DNA of 64,000 bases from Apus apus (GCF_020740795.1 NC_067285.1:112121652-112185651), one strand, 5' to 3'; positions 36,680 to 48,683 are shown, numbered from the stretch's first letter. Made by a program: numbers and translations. The notes: generated by a model from the sequence alone, not told the origin.

Positions 36680-36905
36680 GAAAGGATGGAGAGCAGCCCT
36701 GTGGAGAAAGACTTGGGGGTGTTGATGGACGAGAAGCTCAGCATGAACCAGTGACATGCACTCACAGCCCAGAAACCACCCATGTCCTGGGCTGCATGAC
36801 CAGCAGGTCAAGGGAGGGGATTGTCCCCTTCTTCTCCGCTCTGGTGAGACCCCCCTGCAGTGCTGGATCTGTTTCTGGGATCCTCAGCACATGTAAGACA
36901 TGGAG
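36680..36905 (+). mobile_element. CR1 LINE internal fragment
   Basis: Sense-strand gtggagaaagacttgggggtg, gacgagaagctcagcatgaac and ctggtgagacccccctgcag, from the middle of ORF2. Diverged and truncated at both ends. It lies about 45 bp from the solo LTR. Confidence 0.85.
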
Positions 36906-36924
36906 TTGAAGAATTAAGAATTTA

Positions 36925-37215
36925 ATCTTAATGTCTTACCTAAATCTCCCCTCATCCAGCTAAAACCACTCTCCCTCATCCTATCATCCCTGCCCTTGTC
37001 CCAAGCCCCTCCCCAGCTTTCCTGGAGCCCCTTCAGGCACTGGAAGGTGCTCTCAGGTCTCCCTGGAGCCTTCTCTTCTCCAGGCTGAACACCCCAACTC
37101 TCCCAGCCTGTCTCCAGAGCAGAGCTGCAGCTCTGCTCTGAGCATCTTCGTGGCCTCCTCTGGACTCACTCCAAGAACTCCATGTCCTTCTTGTACTGGG
37201 GGCTCCAGAGCTGAT
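36925..37215 (-). mobile_element. CR1 LINE internal fragment, opposite orientation
   Basis: Reverse-oriented taaatctcccctcatccagc, cttgtcccaagcccctcccc and ccagagcagagctgcagctc. It faces the preceding plus-strand fragment about 20 bp away, so the two come from separate insertions or a rearrangement. Confidence 0.88.
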
Positions 37216-38340
37216 GGTGTCCATGCTGCTGCAATGGGCAAACATTGCCATGCAGACCTGCATGCATTTGCCTTTGCAAACCTGAACGTGTCTATTCCAG
37301 ACACAAAAAAGGCAGTTTAACAGCCTGCAGAGGATTGGTTGCTTATTTTGCATGAAATTGCTGGGAAATGGTGTGAAATAAGTGACAAAGGAGGAGTGAG
37401 AAACAAGAAAATAATTAGGCAGAGGTTAAAGTGGGGATGGATAAAAGATCCATCTGTGCAACCTCCCCCCCCCTTCTCCTTCATTCACACGGTCATGCCA
37501 GAAGGTCCTGTGCTCTCCAGGGTCAATCCAGAGTCAGCAGCAAATGCAAACTGGTGGTGTTTCACCTTCTCATTGTAACATTTGGGGCATGGATTCAGCC
37601 TCCTGCCCATCCTGCAAAGCACTTGCCCCTCTCCTGGGTGCAGTGGCCCAGAGCAAGTCAACTCTTTAAGCAGATACTGAACTCACAAGATTCCCAAGTA
37701 GCAAGTCTGGGTGCTGGCCAGCAAAGGAGGATTTAGTTGGCAAATGCCAGTTGGAAAACCGAGCAGAAATGTCCCAGGTTTAATAACTTCTACTTCAACC
37801 ACCTCACGTAGCTCCAGGACAGGCTGTTCAGGCCAAGTTTCCACAGCTTTCTTACCACACAACCAGCAGAGTGAAATCCTTGGCAGCTCTGCACTAACCC
37901 GGGTTCACTCCTGGATCCGGCACAAGCAACCTGGAAGCCCTGAGCACTCTGGCTCCAGAAGGAGTTTTCTCATTTTTCAAGGCTTCCCTCTACAAGTTTG
38001 TTAATTTGGGAGACTTTAAGACACTCCAGATTCCCACATTCATGAATTCCACGGACTGCAGGACTTCCATTTCCTGATCTCCCACGTTGCTCAGCCCAGG
38101 GAAAGCCCAAGGAATGTAACTGGCCCAGGATCTTGCACCTTCTGTACCCTGTGACAGGGAAGGCTTGAGAAGAAGGAGAGGGAGAGACTGCCCACAGTGG
38201 AGACCCATCTAGTGGTGGTTGACCATTGGCATGGGTGTCTCCATGGATTAACACGTGTTTCCATGTCAGCTGGTAGTTGTCAGGTTCCCACAAATGCATC
38301 CCTTTTAGATAACAGTGTGTGCTGGAAGTTCTTAGTAACC

Positions 38341-38354
38341 TTTTTTTTTTTTTT
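38341..38354. repeat. Poly(T) run
   Basis: Fourteen T in a row, followed by further T-rich sequence to about 38402. Confidence 0.85.
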
Positions 38355-38786
38355 AGTTTATAGTTCATTGGAAATTTTCATTATTTTTTTTTTATTGCTT
38401 TCTGTTTATTGAAAGAGAACCAATATCAAATACTGAACTTTCCCACAAACCAATCATCTGGATTTTCAGATAGCTCTGCTCCTGGGCATGGATTCACACA
38501 CTCTGCAAAAACTGAGCCTTAACAATTCCATCTTGTCCCATTAAAATAATGAGGATTTGTTCCACTGGCTTTGTAGAAATATAAATGATTTGGGCTGGAA
38601 ATTGTCTTCAGAGATTATCTGGTCCCTCCCTGGACCTCAGGTCAGAGAAAAAGGATCTGACCTATATAATGATTATGTAGGAGAGTATTCCCATGACATG
38701 GGAGTTTCTGGTTGCCCTGGGGCTGTGAAACTGGTTCCAGTCTGCAGGTCTGCCTTTGCTGCTCCATGTAGTCCAGGCAGCAATAT

Positions 38787-38840
38787 CTGTATATAATTAT
38801 ACATATATATATGTACACACACATACACAGATACATCTGT
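38787..38840. repeat. Mixed (TA)n/(CA)n microsatellite
   Basis: Alternating TATA/ATAC text passing into ACACACAT repeats. Confidence 0.85.
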
Positions 38841-39964
38841 ATCTCCACGAGTCTATTTTGTGTGGGTTATCACTAAGGAAAAGCTCCACCACCCAACAGC
38901 AGCTCAAGTGAAAACTGTGGGACATAAACTGACCCTAAATCCAACTCCTGATTAACAACTTCAGCCTCTGCAAAGCTTGCTCCCTCTTTTCCAGTAGCTC
39001 CATTGCCCCAGTCTCTTGTAACTGGCTTTCTTTATCCTAGGACTCCCCTGCAAACAAGAGCTGGGGGGACAATCTGACTGCCCTAGTGGGACAACCTTCC
39101 TACTGCTCAGGGAGCCTGCAATGGAACTTGTGGTTGCTCTGAGCTGCTGTTCAGGTTTGTGAGAGAGCTTCATAGGAGAAGGAGTTTGGAGGAACAACAA
39201 AGCTTTGTGGGCTGTACTTTTTCAGAAGCAACCTGAGCAACATAACAGCTTGAAATGCCTCTTACAAGCTGATCTTTTCTCTTCCAAGGGATTTATGGAG
39301 GTCCATGGGAGCCTCTAACTCACTTTCTGCAACCTAATGTTCTTTGCTGTTCTACTACTTCTAGTTCTACTACTGATGCACTTCAGGTCAGTCCTGTTTA
39401 TCTATTCCTGCATCAATGTAGCATCTGAAACAAGATGTTGTGCTCAGAGACCTGTCAGCACATCTAAAGGGGGTTTGCTTGGATCCAGGATCAGTCCAGG
39501 CTCAGCTCCAAGCCTGGCAAGGAGCTCCTTCTCTTCTGCTCAGACATGGGCTTAATGCTATTAGTAATGGCAGTGTATTGATGTTTTGTAGTTACTTCTA
39601 AGAGGTATTAAAGAGGTTACCAGACCAGGACAAGCACAGATGAGCTCATCTGAACTTTCAAGCTTGGAGGACAGTAAAAAAAAAACAACACCTGAAAAGA
39701 CATTAGACATTAAGCAAGCATGTGGTTGTATGCAGTTTTGGAACCAAATAAGCCCTAATTTCACATAAAAATTCATCTGTGAAGTGATTCGGGCCTTCCA
39801 AGTGCAATGGGAGAACATAAACATGCTCAGGGGTGCTAAGGAAGATCTTGCCTCCAGATACCCAAGGTTGAAAGCAGAAGGGCTAAGCTTCATATACTCT
39901 CTGTATTTCAGGCCCCATACACAGGACTTGCAGCCCAGACACCTTTTTCTTCATGCACACACCC

Positions 39965-39991
39965 CAACACACACACAAACACACACACACA
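39965..39991. repeat. (CA)n microsatellite
   Basis: About 12 CA dinucleotides with one interruption (caaac). Confidence 0.9.
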
Positions 39992-40662
39992 TCGAGATTT
40001 TAAGTCAGAGCTTGGTTCAGTTAGAAAAGCAATTTTTTTTTTAATAGCAAAGGAGTTTTCTGGCTGCAAACAGCAATTCCTGCCCCACTCCCTGCTCCCT
40101 TGGGTCACATACTCTGGAAGTCAGGGGCATATCCTGAAAAGACCAGAGTATTCCAATGATACTACATGGCCTGATGCCTCACTGGGAGGTACATCCATTG
40201 GTATATACAGTGTTGGAAGAGCTGGGATCAGGGGATTTACCTCTTCTCCTCTTGAGGCAAGTGCCAGGAGGTCACTCCGTGTGTCATCGGGCTCAGCCCA
40301 ACACAGAGCTCAGCATCCAAGGTACACTTGGAATAAAGGATATTTGTTGAGGCTCTCATCAACAGTGACTTCTTGGCAGGCACTGGAGGCACAAGGCCAG
40401 GCCAGGCTCTGGGGTAACTGTGCAAAGCTTCTTAAACCTGCCACTGGATCCTCAGCGTAACAGTTTGCTCCTCCCAAAAATGGAGCACAGCAGTGAGAGG
40501 GAAGTGCTGGGCAGACTTAGAGAGCTGACTGCTAGAGAGGAAGAATGTTGAGGCACAGGTGTGATTTTTCAAAGCCTCATGCTCCCCCCTTTCCAGGCAT
40601 CTGGGACAAGTCCAGCATTGCAGCAGTTCCAGCTGGAGATCTAGCACCCAGGAAAATGTGCT

Positions 40663-41088
40663 TCATAGAATCATAGAATCCCAGACTGGTTTGAGTTGGA
40701 AGGGACCTTCAAGATCATTTAGTCCCAACCCCGCTGCATGGGCAGGGACACCTCCCATCAGACCAGGTTGCTCCAAGCCCCATCCAACCTGCCCTTCAAC
40801 ACTGCCAGGCCCAGCTTCTCTGGGCAACCTGGGCTAGGGTCTCACCACCCTCACAGCAAAGAATTTATTCCGAATATCTAACATAAATCTCCCCTCTTCC
40901 AGTTAAAACCACTCTCCCTCCTGCCCTTGTCCCAAGCCCCTCCCCAGCTTTCCTGGAGCCCCTTCAGGCACTGGAAGGTGCTCTAAGGTCTCCCTGGAGT
41001 CTTCTCTTCTCCAGGCTGAACATCCCCAGCGCTCTCAGCTTGTCTTCACAGATGAGGTGCTCCAGCCCTCTGAGCATCTTCATGGCCT
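40663..41088 (-). mobile_element. CR1 LINE 3' end
   Basis: Two reverse octamers (tcatagaa), then ggtttgagttggaagggacc, ccaagccccatccaacctgc, and the ORF2 C-terminal block up to tctgagcatcttcatggcc. 5'-truncated. Confidence 0.93.
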
Positions 41089-44000
41089 GCAGTGGTTCTG
41101 TGTTGGCCTGCAGTGCCTTTCAAGATATTTACTGACAAAGATCCATCCTCTTCTCTCATGCTGACATGCTTCCCAGGGACATAACAACCCCAGGTCCCAG
41201 CCACTGCGCTTCCGCATTCACATCCAGGTGTTCAGCTGTCTCTTCTATAACTTAAGAAGCATCCTGTCCAACTCATCAGAGAAACTGTTTTATTCTTTTC
41301 TTAATATTAATTTCATTTTGCAAAGCTCTGGCTGCCCCATGTGGCCCAGAAGAGCAGTTAGGTTTTGAAAGTACCATCTGTCAAGGATTTCCCTGTACAT
41401 TTTCAACGAGAGGTTCAGGTGACATTCAACCCAAGTGAGGAGAGCAGCCCCATCTTCTCTGGGCCAGCAGGAGGTAAAGGAACCTCTCAAGTACAGAACC
41501 AAGGTGGTGATTAGTAAAGACAGCTGCAGAGGAGAAAATAAAATTCCAGATGCTCTGTTCTACTGTCATGGGATTTGAGATCTTTTATGGGAAAGTCTGT
41601 ATCTCTTACAAGGTGTTTGACACTTGGAGTCAGTGGACTCAGCTAAGATGAAAAATGTCACAGTAACAACCTCCTTTTGTGTGGATCTATGTAGTCACAA
41701 ATGCAAGGGACAAATGCACTCACCCTGAGAGACATTGGAGGACAGCTTGTTTGCTTCCTCCCTGACCTACCTTCATGGGTCTGAGACATCCTCTTTGAGG
41801 GAAACAAATATATTCCTGGGAAAACAGGACAGCAGTTGGGATGCCATCCCATCACTTGCTTTTGTCCCTGTGGCTTACCTTGAGGAGTCAGGCTGGATTC
41901 TGGCTCAATTTCTCAATTTCTGAGGTTCTTAGCAGATGTCTCCCTCACTTCTAATGGGTGTCAGGGATGTGACAAAAGAAAAAGCTACAGGTAGCCAGCA
42001 CTGAGCAGGAGAACCAAGGAAATAAGGTGGAAACCTTGGCAGAAAGCCAAGGAAATAAGCTGGAAACACCTTATGGGGAAGAATCAGCTAGAGGGAGTGG
42101 AGAAACAAGGCAGTCACCTACTCACCACCAAGAGGAGAAGCAATGCAGGGTGATGGGAGTGTTGGAGCTCAAAGCCTCCTGAGTCCCAGGACTGGTGCTG
42201 TGCAGGACTCCAGCACCACTGTGCCACCAGCAGAGCTGGCCACGTGCTTGTAGGCAGGGCCACCTTGGGTTTGATTTGCCTTTGGTTTTGGGCATGGCCA
42301 GGAATGAGCCTGTGTCGTCTGGCACCTGTCCCTGTGAGACACAAGCACAGAGAGGAAGGCACAGGAGAGAGTCATGGGTAGAGACCATTTGCTTGTCCTG
42401 ACAGGGAACAGGGAATATTTTGATGGGGGCCTTAGGACAATCTCCACAGAGAAAGGTGTAGGAAGGAGAAGGGAGATATCTTGTTTTAATGAGCCATTCT
42501 GGTCGGTTGAGGATTTTTCCTTCTCTTGATCTGGATTATATGTTTTCTGCTGGACTGAGAGAGGAAAGCTCACAGGAGAAAGGGGTGTTGTTAGCAAAGC
42601 TCTCTTCCATGGAGCTTTACATCAATACATCTGCTCTTCCAGCTCCCCTGGGGTCCTTAGCACCACTCCTAGGTGGGCTGTCAGCCCCCCAAAAACAAGG
42701 CAGGGCAGGTGGTCAGGCACCAAACAGCACAAGGACCCTCCAGGCTGCTTCCACCATCCGTCCCCAGTGCTACAAAGCCATACTGACACACCACACAAGG
42801 ATCTCTTCAGTAGCACAAAAAAAATGAACTTTAATGCTGCTGAGACCTGAACAACTGTCCAAAGCTGGCTCAGGTCCCTGCTCATGGCAACCACAGGTCC
42901 ATGCAGACCTTGCCATCGGTGTCAGCAAGAGGCAGCAGCTTGCTTGGAGAGGAAGGACACAAGAAACACTCTGTGGTGCTTATTTCTCCCCAGCTTTGTT
43001 TGCTCTGGGTAAATACTAACACACCAAAGGATATTAGCTCTGGATGTGAGCGTGCGGAGAGACTAACTGGTCTCAATTACCAACATTGTAGCTCATTGTA
43101 ATTAATTAAATGTTGACATGATCCTCAACCATCAAAACCTCCATTATACTCAATTAAACCCCTTGACACAAATGCTTGACTCATTGTCAGTCCCTCTAAT
43201 TGAGAGCAAATGCATGGAGATGTAGACATCACAGCATATGTGTGTCAAAGCCAGGGAAAGATCTTGCAGTGAGGAATAAAAGTCCACTGCTATTCCCAAT
43301 TAAAACAGTTTCTGGAACAGATCAACTGCTTCCCAAACAGTGTTTGCACTCATCGTGTCTGCAGACCCTCTGTGACATGATTTTTTACAACTCTTCTCTA
43401 TTCAGGACCTACCACATTTTGGAATAGTTTCCTGATCCTCGTTTGCAAGGCAAGAAGGGGCCACTCTGCCTGCCTGCTGTGATTTACAGATGACTGCAAC
43501 CCTAAGCACCTCATTTAATAATTTCTTCAACTCCTTCATTACTCAAAAAGAGTTTTCTCTTTAGAAAGATACACAGCATTAACTCAGGACTGCAAATAAT
43601 GGAGAACCCCTATCTCTAGTTATGATTTTTCTGGTTGTTTTATATCCTTGCTGTTAAAAATGACTGCTTTCTTTCCAGGGTAAATTTCTCTAGCTATAAT
43701 GTCAAGCCATTAAATTTTTCTACCATTCTTGACTAAATTAAAGATAGATTTGCTATCAGAAACAGCTTCCCCTATATTCCACTGCATTGCATGAGCAAGT
43801 CACTTCAATTTCTCTTAGATAATGCCAAGAGATACAGATCCTTTAATCTCATGCTCTAAGTCAAGTTTTCCAGACTTTGCATTATTTTGTAGAGCTCCTC
43901 AGAGCATTTTCTGTCTCCTTGGCTTCTTTTCTGCACTGTGAGCACCAAAATGGGACATGATTTTCCATATGAGCAATCTCCATTTTTCAGTCTTTCACGA

Positions 44001-44168
44001 TCTGGTTCATCTGTTCCTGTTGTTGGCTTTTTTATGATCTGAGCTCGTGTTATTATTACTAACGCTCTGTGAAATGTTAATTCTATGTGGATCACACATG
44101 TCTTTTTTGCCAACAGCCTTGACAGCCTTTCTGTGAGGGAGGTAGCTCTAAGAGCAAGTCATCAGCTC
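41089..44168. other. Intronic sequence with AT-rich segments
   Basis: 43060-43210 and 43480-43870 are AT-rich and repeat-free. The 33-bp duplication lies at 42014. No gene seen. Confidence 0.55.
42014..42068. repeat. 33-bp-period imperfect tandem duplication
   Basis: ccaaggaaataaggtggaaa at 42014 recurs with one change 33 bases later at 42047. Confidence 0.75.
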
Positions 44169-44328
44169 TTCCTGGGAGGAAAGATGTCCCTGGAGGTATT
44201 TAAAAGCCTTGTAGTTGTGGTGCTGAGAAACTTGGTTTAGTGGTGGCCTTGGCAATGTTGGGTTAAAGGCTGGACTTGATAATCTCAAGGGTCTTTTGCA
44301 GCCTAAATGATTCTATGATTCTCTGATT
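44169..44328 (+). mobile_element. Short CR1 LINE 3' end
   Basis: Sense-strand ccctggaggtatttaaaagc, gtagttgtggtgctgagaaa and ttgataatctcaagggtctt, then a gattctatgattctctgattc tail. Severely 5'-truncated. Confidence 0.88.
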
Positions 44329-45760
44329 CCCCTGAAGAACCATTTCACCAAAATGTTCCCACGAATACTGATCCAGAACTGGCAGCATTGCTGATGTATG
44401 CAATACCAGGGTTGATACTGGGAAGCCTCATGTTCAGGAGATATTGTCATGCTTAATATCCATGAGATTAAGGAGAGTTCCCCGTGTAGCTGCCTTTAAA
44501 ATCAGCACAATGACATTTATATCAGGGACGCTCACATGGCTCAGCTTCATCAAGTGTTACAAGATATTTTTGTCTAGGTACAAACAAGAGGATAGAAACA
44601 TGTTTCTGGTGTTGTCTGAGACAGATGGCTTCAGTTGCCAGAGAAATTGCTCTTTTTAGCATTTTGAATATCTGGAGGTAATTTGTAGGTGACCTGCATT
44701 GTAGGGAAGAGACTCCTTTGTTGGACCCCCAAGACTCCCCACGTTTAGACAACCCTGCTGCTGGAATTGCACAAGCCAAGAAAGTTTTACATGGCATGTT
44801 TTTTTTTTCTTGCCTTGACATGAAGACCCACCGAAGCTTCTTAAGAGGAAAGTAGCAAGTCAGAAACTAGATGGTGATGGTGGAAGAAGAGGAAATAATA
44901 ATTACCTGTGATGACACCAGTCTTGACTGGGGCTGTCCACAAAAGCAGCAACTTTCCTGAGGACTGGAAAGTCCACGTAGGGTCTCTTCCCTGGAACAAG
45001 AAGTGAATATGTAAGATCAGCATATCCAAAAGTTAATTCGGAGTCAAAGCCACATTAAGACAGGAAATGCAGCTTAGATCCCACATCTATTACTTCTAAG
45101 CAGTGAGTGAAGGCAAAAAGGTTTGTTTATCTAACAATAAAGCGAGAGAGAGGCAGACAGGTATCTCATGGGAGGTACTCAAATTGCCATGAAAGCTGAA
45201 TACAAATTTCCATCCTTTCCCTTCAGAACCAAAGATTTAAAAAGAAATAGAGAGAGGGCAGCAATGGAGCAGGAGGCACGTCAGTGTGAATGAGCTTCAT
45301 CACCATAATGAGGCACTTTGAGACACTCATCTCTTCACAGCAGAGACCCCACTGCCCTGTGCAGACATTTAAACTGGGCAACACAGCAACTTTCTTTCAT
45401 TCTCTCTCCTGAAATGTCTCCTTAAAACTCTATTTGACTAATGGAGCTATGAAGCTTAAGCAAAATGTCCATAACACGATGGTTGGTTTGCTGCTGCCTT
45501 TCTTGGTCCTTCCCAGCATTGTCTTCATGCTTGTCGTGGGCTCAGTTCTGTGGCTAAGACAACCAGGAAGTCTCTTGTGTCATTTTACTTTCTACTCAGC
45601 CCTGGTATTCCAGGTGGATTGCTCAGGTAACAAAAAATATTAGTAGTCTGGGTTTTCTGGGTCTTTCACCCTTTTCTACTGACACACCTGTGCATGGTTA
45701 CATCATGATCTGCTGGGCACTGCTCTAGTCCAGACCTCCCAAGCTCTGTCCTCTCCTAAT
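44329..45760. other. Intronic unique sequence
   Basis: No recognisable gene or repeat. Confidence 0.6.
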
Positions 45761-46236
45761 ATCACAGAATCACAGAATCTTAGGGGTTGGAAGGGACCTG
45801 GAAAGACCATCTAGTCCAACCCCCCTGCCAGAGCAGGGTCACCCAGAGCACATCACACAGGAACGTGTCCAGGCGGGTTTGGAATGTCTCCAGTGAAGGA
45901 GACTCCGCAGCCTCTCTGGGCAGCCTGTCCCAGGGCTCTGTCACTCTCACAGGAAAGAAGTTCTTCCTGATGTTTACGTGGAATCTCCTATGTTCCAGTT
46001 TGCACCTATTGCTCCTTGTCCTGTCACTGGACATCACTGAACAAAGCCTGGCTCTGTTCTCCTGACACTCACCCTTTACATATTTGTAAACACTGATGAG
46101 GTCACCCCTCATTCTCCTCTTCTCCAAGCTTAAGAGACCCAGCTCCCTCAGCCTTTCCTCATCAGGGAGATGTTTCACTCCCTTCATCATCTTTGTGGCT
46201 CTGTGCTGGGCTCTTTCAAGCAGTTCCCTGTCCTAA
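45761..46236 (-). mobile_element. CR1 LINE 3' end (ATTCTGTG-tail class)
   Basis: Reverse octamers, then ggggttggaagggacctgg, the gagcacatcacacaggaacg block and the ORF2 C-terminus. The minus strand reads [20 protein letters not shown] in an open stretch of 136 codons (46190 down to 45780). A well-preserved, 5'-truncated copy. Confidence 0.94.
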
Positions 46237-47106
46237 TATGGCACAGACCATTCAGTCCCTCCCATCCACACTGCCTGAATTGTTGCTGTGGGTCACAAAT
46301 CCTGGAGTACCAACCCTGTGTGTGCTGTGGGCGTGCAGGACAGCCCTGCTCAGCATTAGGGAGCAATCAGCCCCTTCAGGGCTGTTTTTTCCCATCACTC
46401 TGTGTTTGTGCAGCACCAAGAACAACGTGTGGTCTCCCCATTACATAAATGACAGCAAATAAGAGGGATCAGGGTCAAGTTGTCAGCCATGTGCCTGGCA
46501 CTGCCTCAGCTAAACCCTCCCAAGAAGGGATCTGCAGGTTCTGCTGCCCACTGCACCGTGTCCTGCCTACAGCCATGCCAAGAGCCCTGCTCACAGCCTG
46601 GGTGCCCTGCAGTCAAAATCTGGCTCCTTATCCTGTCCCTGTTCACTGTATCAGCAGAGATATGGCTGAAGAGCATCACTGTGGAGTAACCAGATTAGAA
46701 ACGTGCAGCCGGTCACACCAGACGGATGACATGACCTTCCCCATGGAGAAGGGGAAAGGATCAAGTAAGAGCAATCCTTTGCAGACAACTGATGTGATAT
46801 TAAACAGGAGACCTTATCTCTTCCAGTTAATGGCTTCAGGAACTGTCAGGAGTGATGAGGATGTGGTTATCTCACCATTCCTGTTGTATTTTTGGAGCCC
46901 TGTTACACTGACCCATTGTTTTCTGAGAGGGGGGGGAAATGTCTCTTTTTGAAGTGCAAGGTTTTTAAAGCTTGGTATCAGCTGAGAGCTGGCTTTCAGG
47001 GCTGGGGAGAGACACAGCAATGCCTTCCTGTGTCCCCTGAGTAGTTCCAGGTTGGGGGAGAAGAAGGAAATATAATTAATTCTTTTTAAGGTTCCCTTCT
47101 GATTGA
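46237..47106. other. Intronic unique sequence
   Basis: A 167-codon frame at 46449-46952 has no recognisable domain. No repeat seen. Confidence 0.55.
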
Positions 47107-47249
47107 AAAACAAACAAACAAACAAACCCAAAACAAAAACCAACAAAAAACCCCAAACAAAACCAAACAAAAAATTCCAAAACCAAAACAAAAAAGCAAA
47201 CAAACAGCCGAAAAAAAAACCCAATACAGAAAGAAAGAAAGAAAGAAAT
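47107..47249. repeat. A-rich (CAAA)n tract followed by (GAAA)n
   Basis: About 110 bp of CAAA/CCAAAA-type repeats, then five GAAA units at 47229-47249. Strongly purine-rich on the plus strand. Confidence 0.9.
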
Positions 47250-47791
47250 GAGAAACTGCAGGTTTTTCCATACAAGTTACCACCAGAAGGGCTGTGCCTT
47301 GGAGCTGGGTGCGGAAACAAGGCAGGCATTGGATTTTCCCCTCCAAGCCTGAAAAGAAACAAGAAGTTGGCTGGCTGGTCTTGTATAACCCCTCTGGAGC
47401 CTGCAAAGCCGGTCCCAGTTTTTCATCAGAGCTGAAAATATCAACCTCCCCCAGCCTTTCTTCTCCACCCTTTCCTCCACAACGTCACAGCGGCCGGGGC
47501 TCTCTAGAGGATGCTGCTCCGCATCCCTCACAGCCGGTGACGCCAGGAGGGGGACACAGGCTGGGCGTGCTGCTGTGCCAAGCTCCAAGGCTGGTGACGT
47601 GCTGTCTGCCCAGTTCTGATACAAACAGAATGTCCTTAGGACTGGTGGGGTGGAAACACCCTGAGGAAGCTCCCACACCTCCCCTTGATAGCGCCTTTGC
47701 CAAACGTTGGCGTCCCGCCACTGGCAAGTTCTCCAGGCCTGGAGCGACCAGCATGGCCACCAATCAGCTTCAGGAAATCTTCCACTGGAAG

Positions 47792-47841
47792 ATCACAGAA
47801 TCATCATTTTGGTTGGGAACGACCTTTAAGATCATCAAGTC
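47792..47841 (-). mobile_element. Very short CR1 3' tail
   Basis: gatcacagaatcatcatttt then ggttgggaacgacctttaag: just the last 50 bp of a CR1 end, within the intronic CpG-rich patch. Confidence 0.65.
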
Positions 47842-48093
47842 TTCTCTGTGTTTGGGTGCTAGTAATGCTCACCTATCCAAGGTGAGTCCTGCTCACCCAG
47901 TGTCGTAAATGAGAAGTCAGGACTCTCGCCTTTCGATCAGAGGGGGGGATTTTTTCCCGGGTTGGGCCCAATGAGAAATTGCCTTTTTCCTTTGTGCCGC
48001 TCGGATCTGGCCTCTCTGTACAGAAATGCCATGTGTTCCCAGCAGGATTCAGCCCTTCCAAGACCTACCCCGCAGCCAAATCTGATCTACATA

Positions 48094-48109
48094 TTTACGA
48101 GCTCGTAAA
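48094..48109. promoter_or_regulatory. Perfect 16-bp palindrome: two inverted CTCGTAAA (HOX13-like) sites
   Basis: TTTACGAGCTCGTAAA reads the same on both strands. Each half, CTCGTAAA, is the CpG-containing motif reported for posterior HOX (HOX13) homeodomains. Binding is inferred from the motif only. Confidence 0.35.
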
Positions 48110-48540
48110 CAGGACAGGGCGGGTGAGTTCACATTCTTAGAAAACCAAGTGCAGAGAAAAGAACCTCTGAGTTGGAAAAACAAGGAGTAGTCTTGGGTTC
48201 GACCCAGCAAATGCAGTGGTTTTTCCAAGACTCAGATGACTTGCTTGAGAATCATTCCCCTCCACTCCTTTTCTAAAGGTTTTCCCAAGTTTGCTCTTTA
48301 GTTGGAAAAAAATACACGTCCTCAATGTTTCTGACCAGAGTGGAGGAGACAGCTTGATAGGGAGGGACGTTTTATCTTGGAAGCCTTTTAGATTCTGTCT
48401 GCAGGAGCCACAGAGGTGCAGCAGCGACTTGCAAAGGGACTTTTAAGGAAGCTATTAAAAGGAATTGCACAGAAGAAGCCAGTTGGAGTGCTCACCATTA
48501 AGTGTGCCTGCCAAAACGTGCAAGAACCAGTAGTTTAGAA

Positions 48541-48683
48541 CAGCAATTCCCAACCTGTGGTCTCCAGATCTTGGTGGTCATGAAGGTTTGCAAACAGTTC
48601 ATGGAAAACCAGAGCATAAGAGAACTTTGCAAAAAATTACGAGGATTAACAGGTTTTGGTAGGGAAAAGTTGGAGAACCACTG
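48541..48683. mobile_element. Probable hAT-type MITE relic with terminal inverted repeats
   Basis: The left end CAGCAATTCCCAACC and the right end GGAGAACCACTG are degraded versions of the CAGTGGTTCTCAACC...GGTTGAGAACCACTG termini of vertebrate hAT (Charlie-like) elements. The flanking 8-mers gtttagaa and gtctaaag match at 5 of 8 positions, as a decayed 8-bp hAT target duplication would. About 143 bp, non-coding. Confidence 0.55.

Larger units (their letters stand above)
37216..40662. other. Intronic unique sequence with microsatellites
   Basis: Holds the poly(T), TA/CA and CA repeats listed separately. No gene seen. Confidence 0.6.
47460..48130. promoter_or_regulatory. Isolated CpG-rich patch inside the ADRA1D intron
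   Basis: By eye there are roughly two dozen CpG dinucleotides in about 670 bp (for example gcggccgggg, cggtgacgcc and aacgttggcgtcccgcc), against long CpG-poor stretches on either side. It could be an orphan CpG island, an alternative promoter or an enhancer. A short CR1 tail lies inside it. No convincing exon is visible; the open frames here run into CR1 sequence. Confidence 0.4.

Noticed and set aside
46449..46952. 167-codon plus-strand frame in the intron
   Set aside because: No domain; ordinary intronic composition.
47294..47908. 204-codon plus-strand frame in the intronic CpG-rich patch
   Set aside because: Its C-terminal part is translated CR1 tail, and no domain or splice signals support it.
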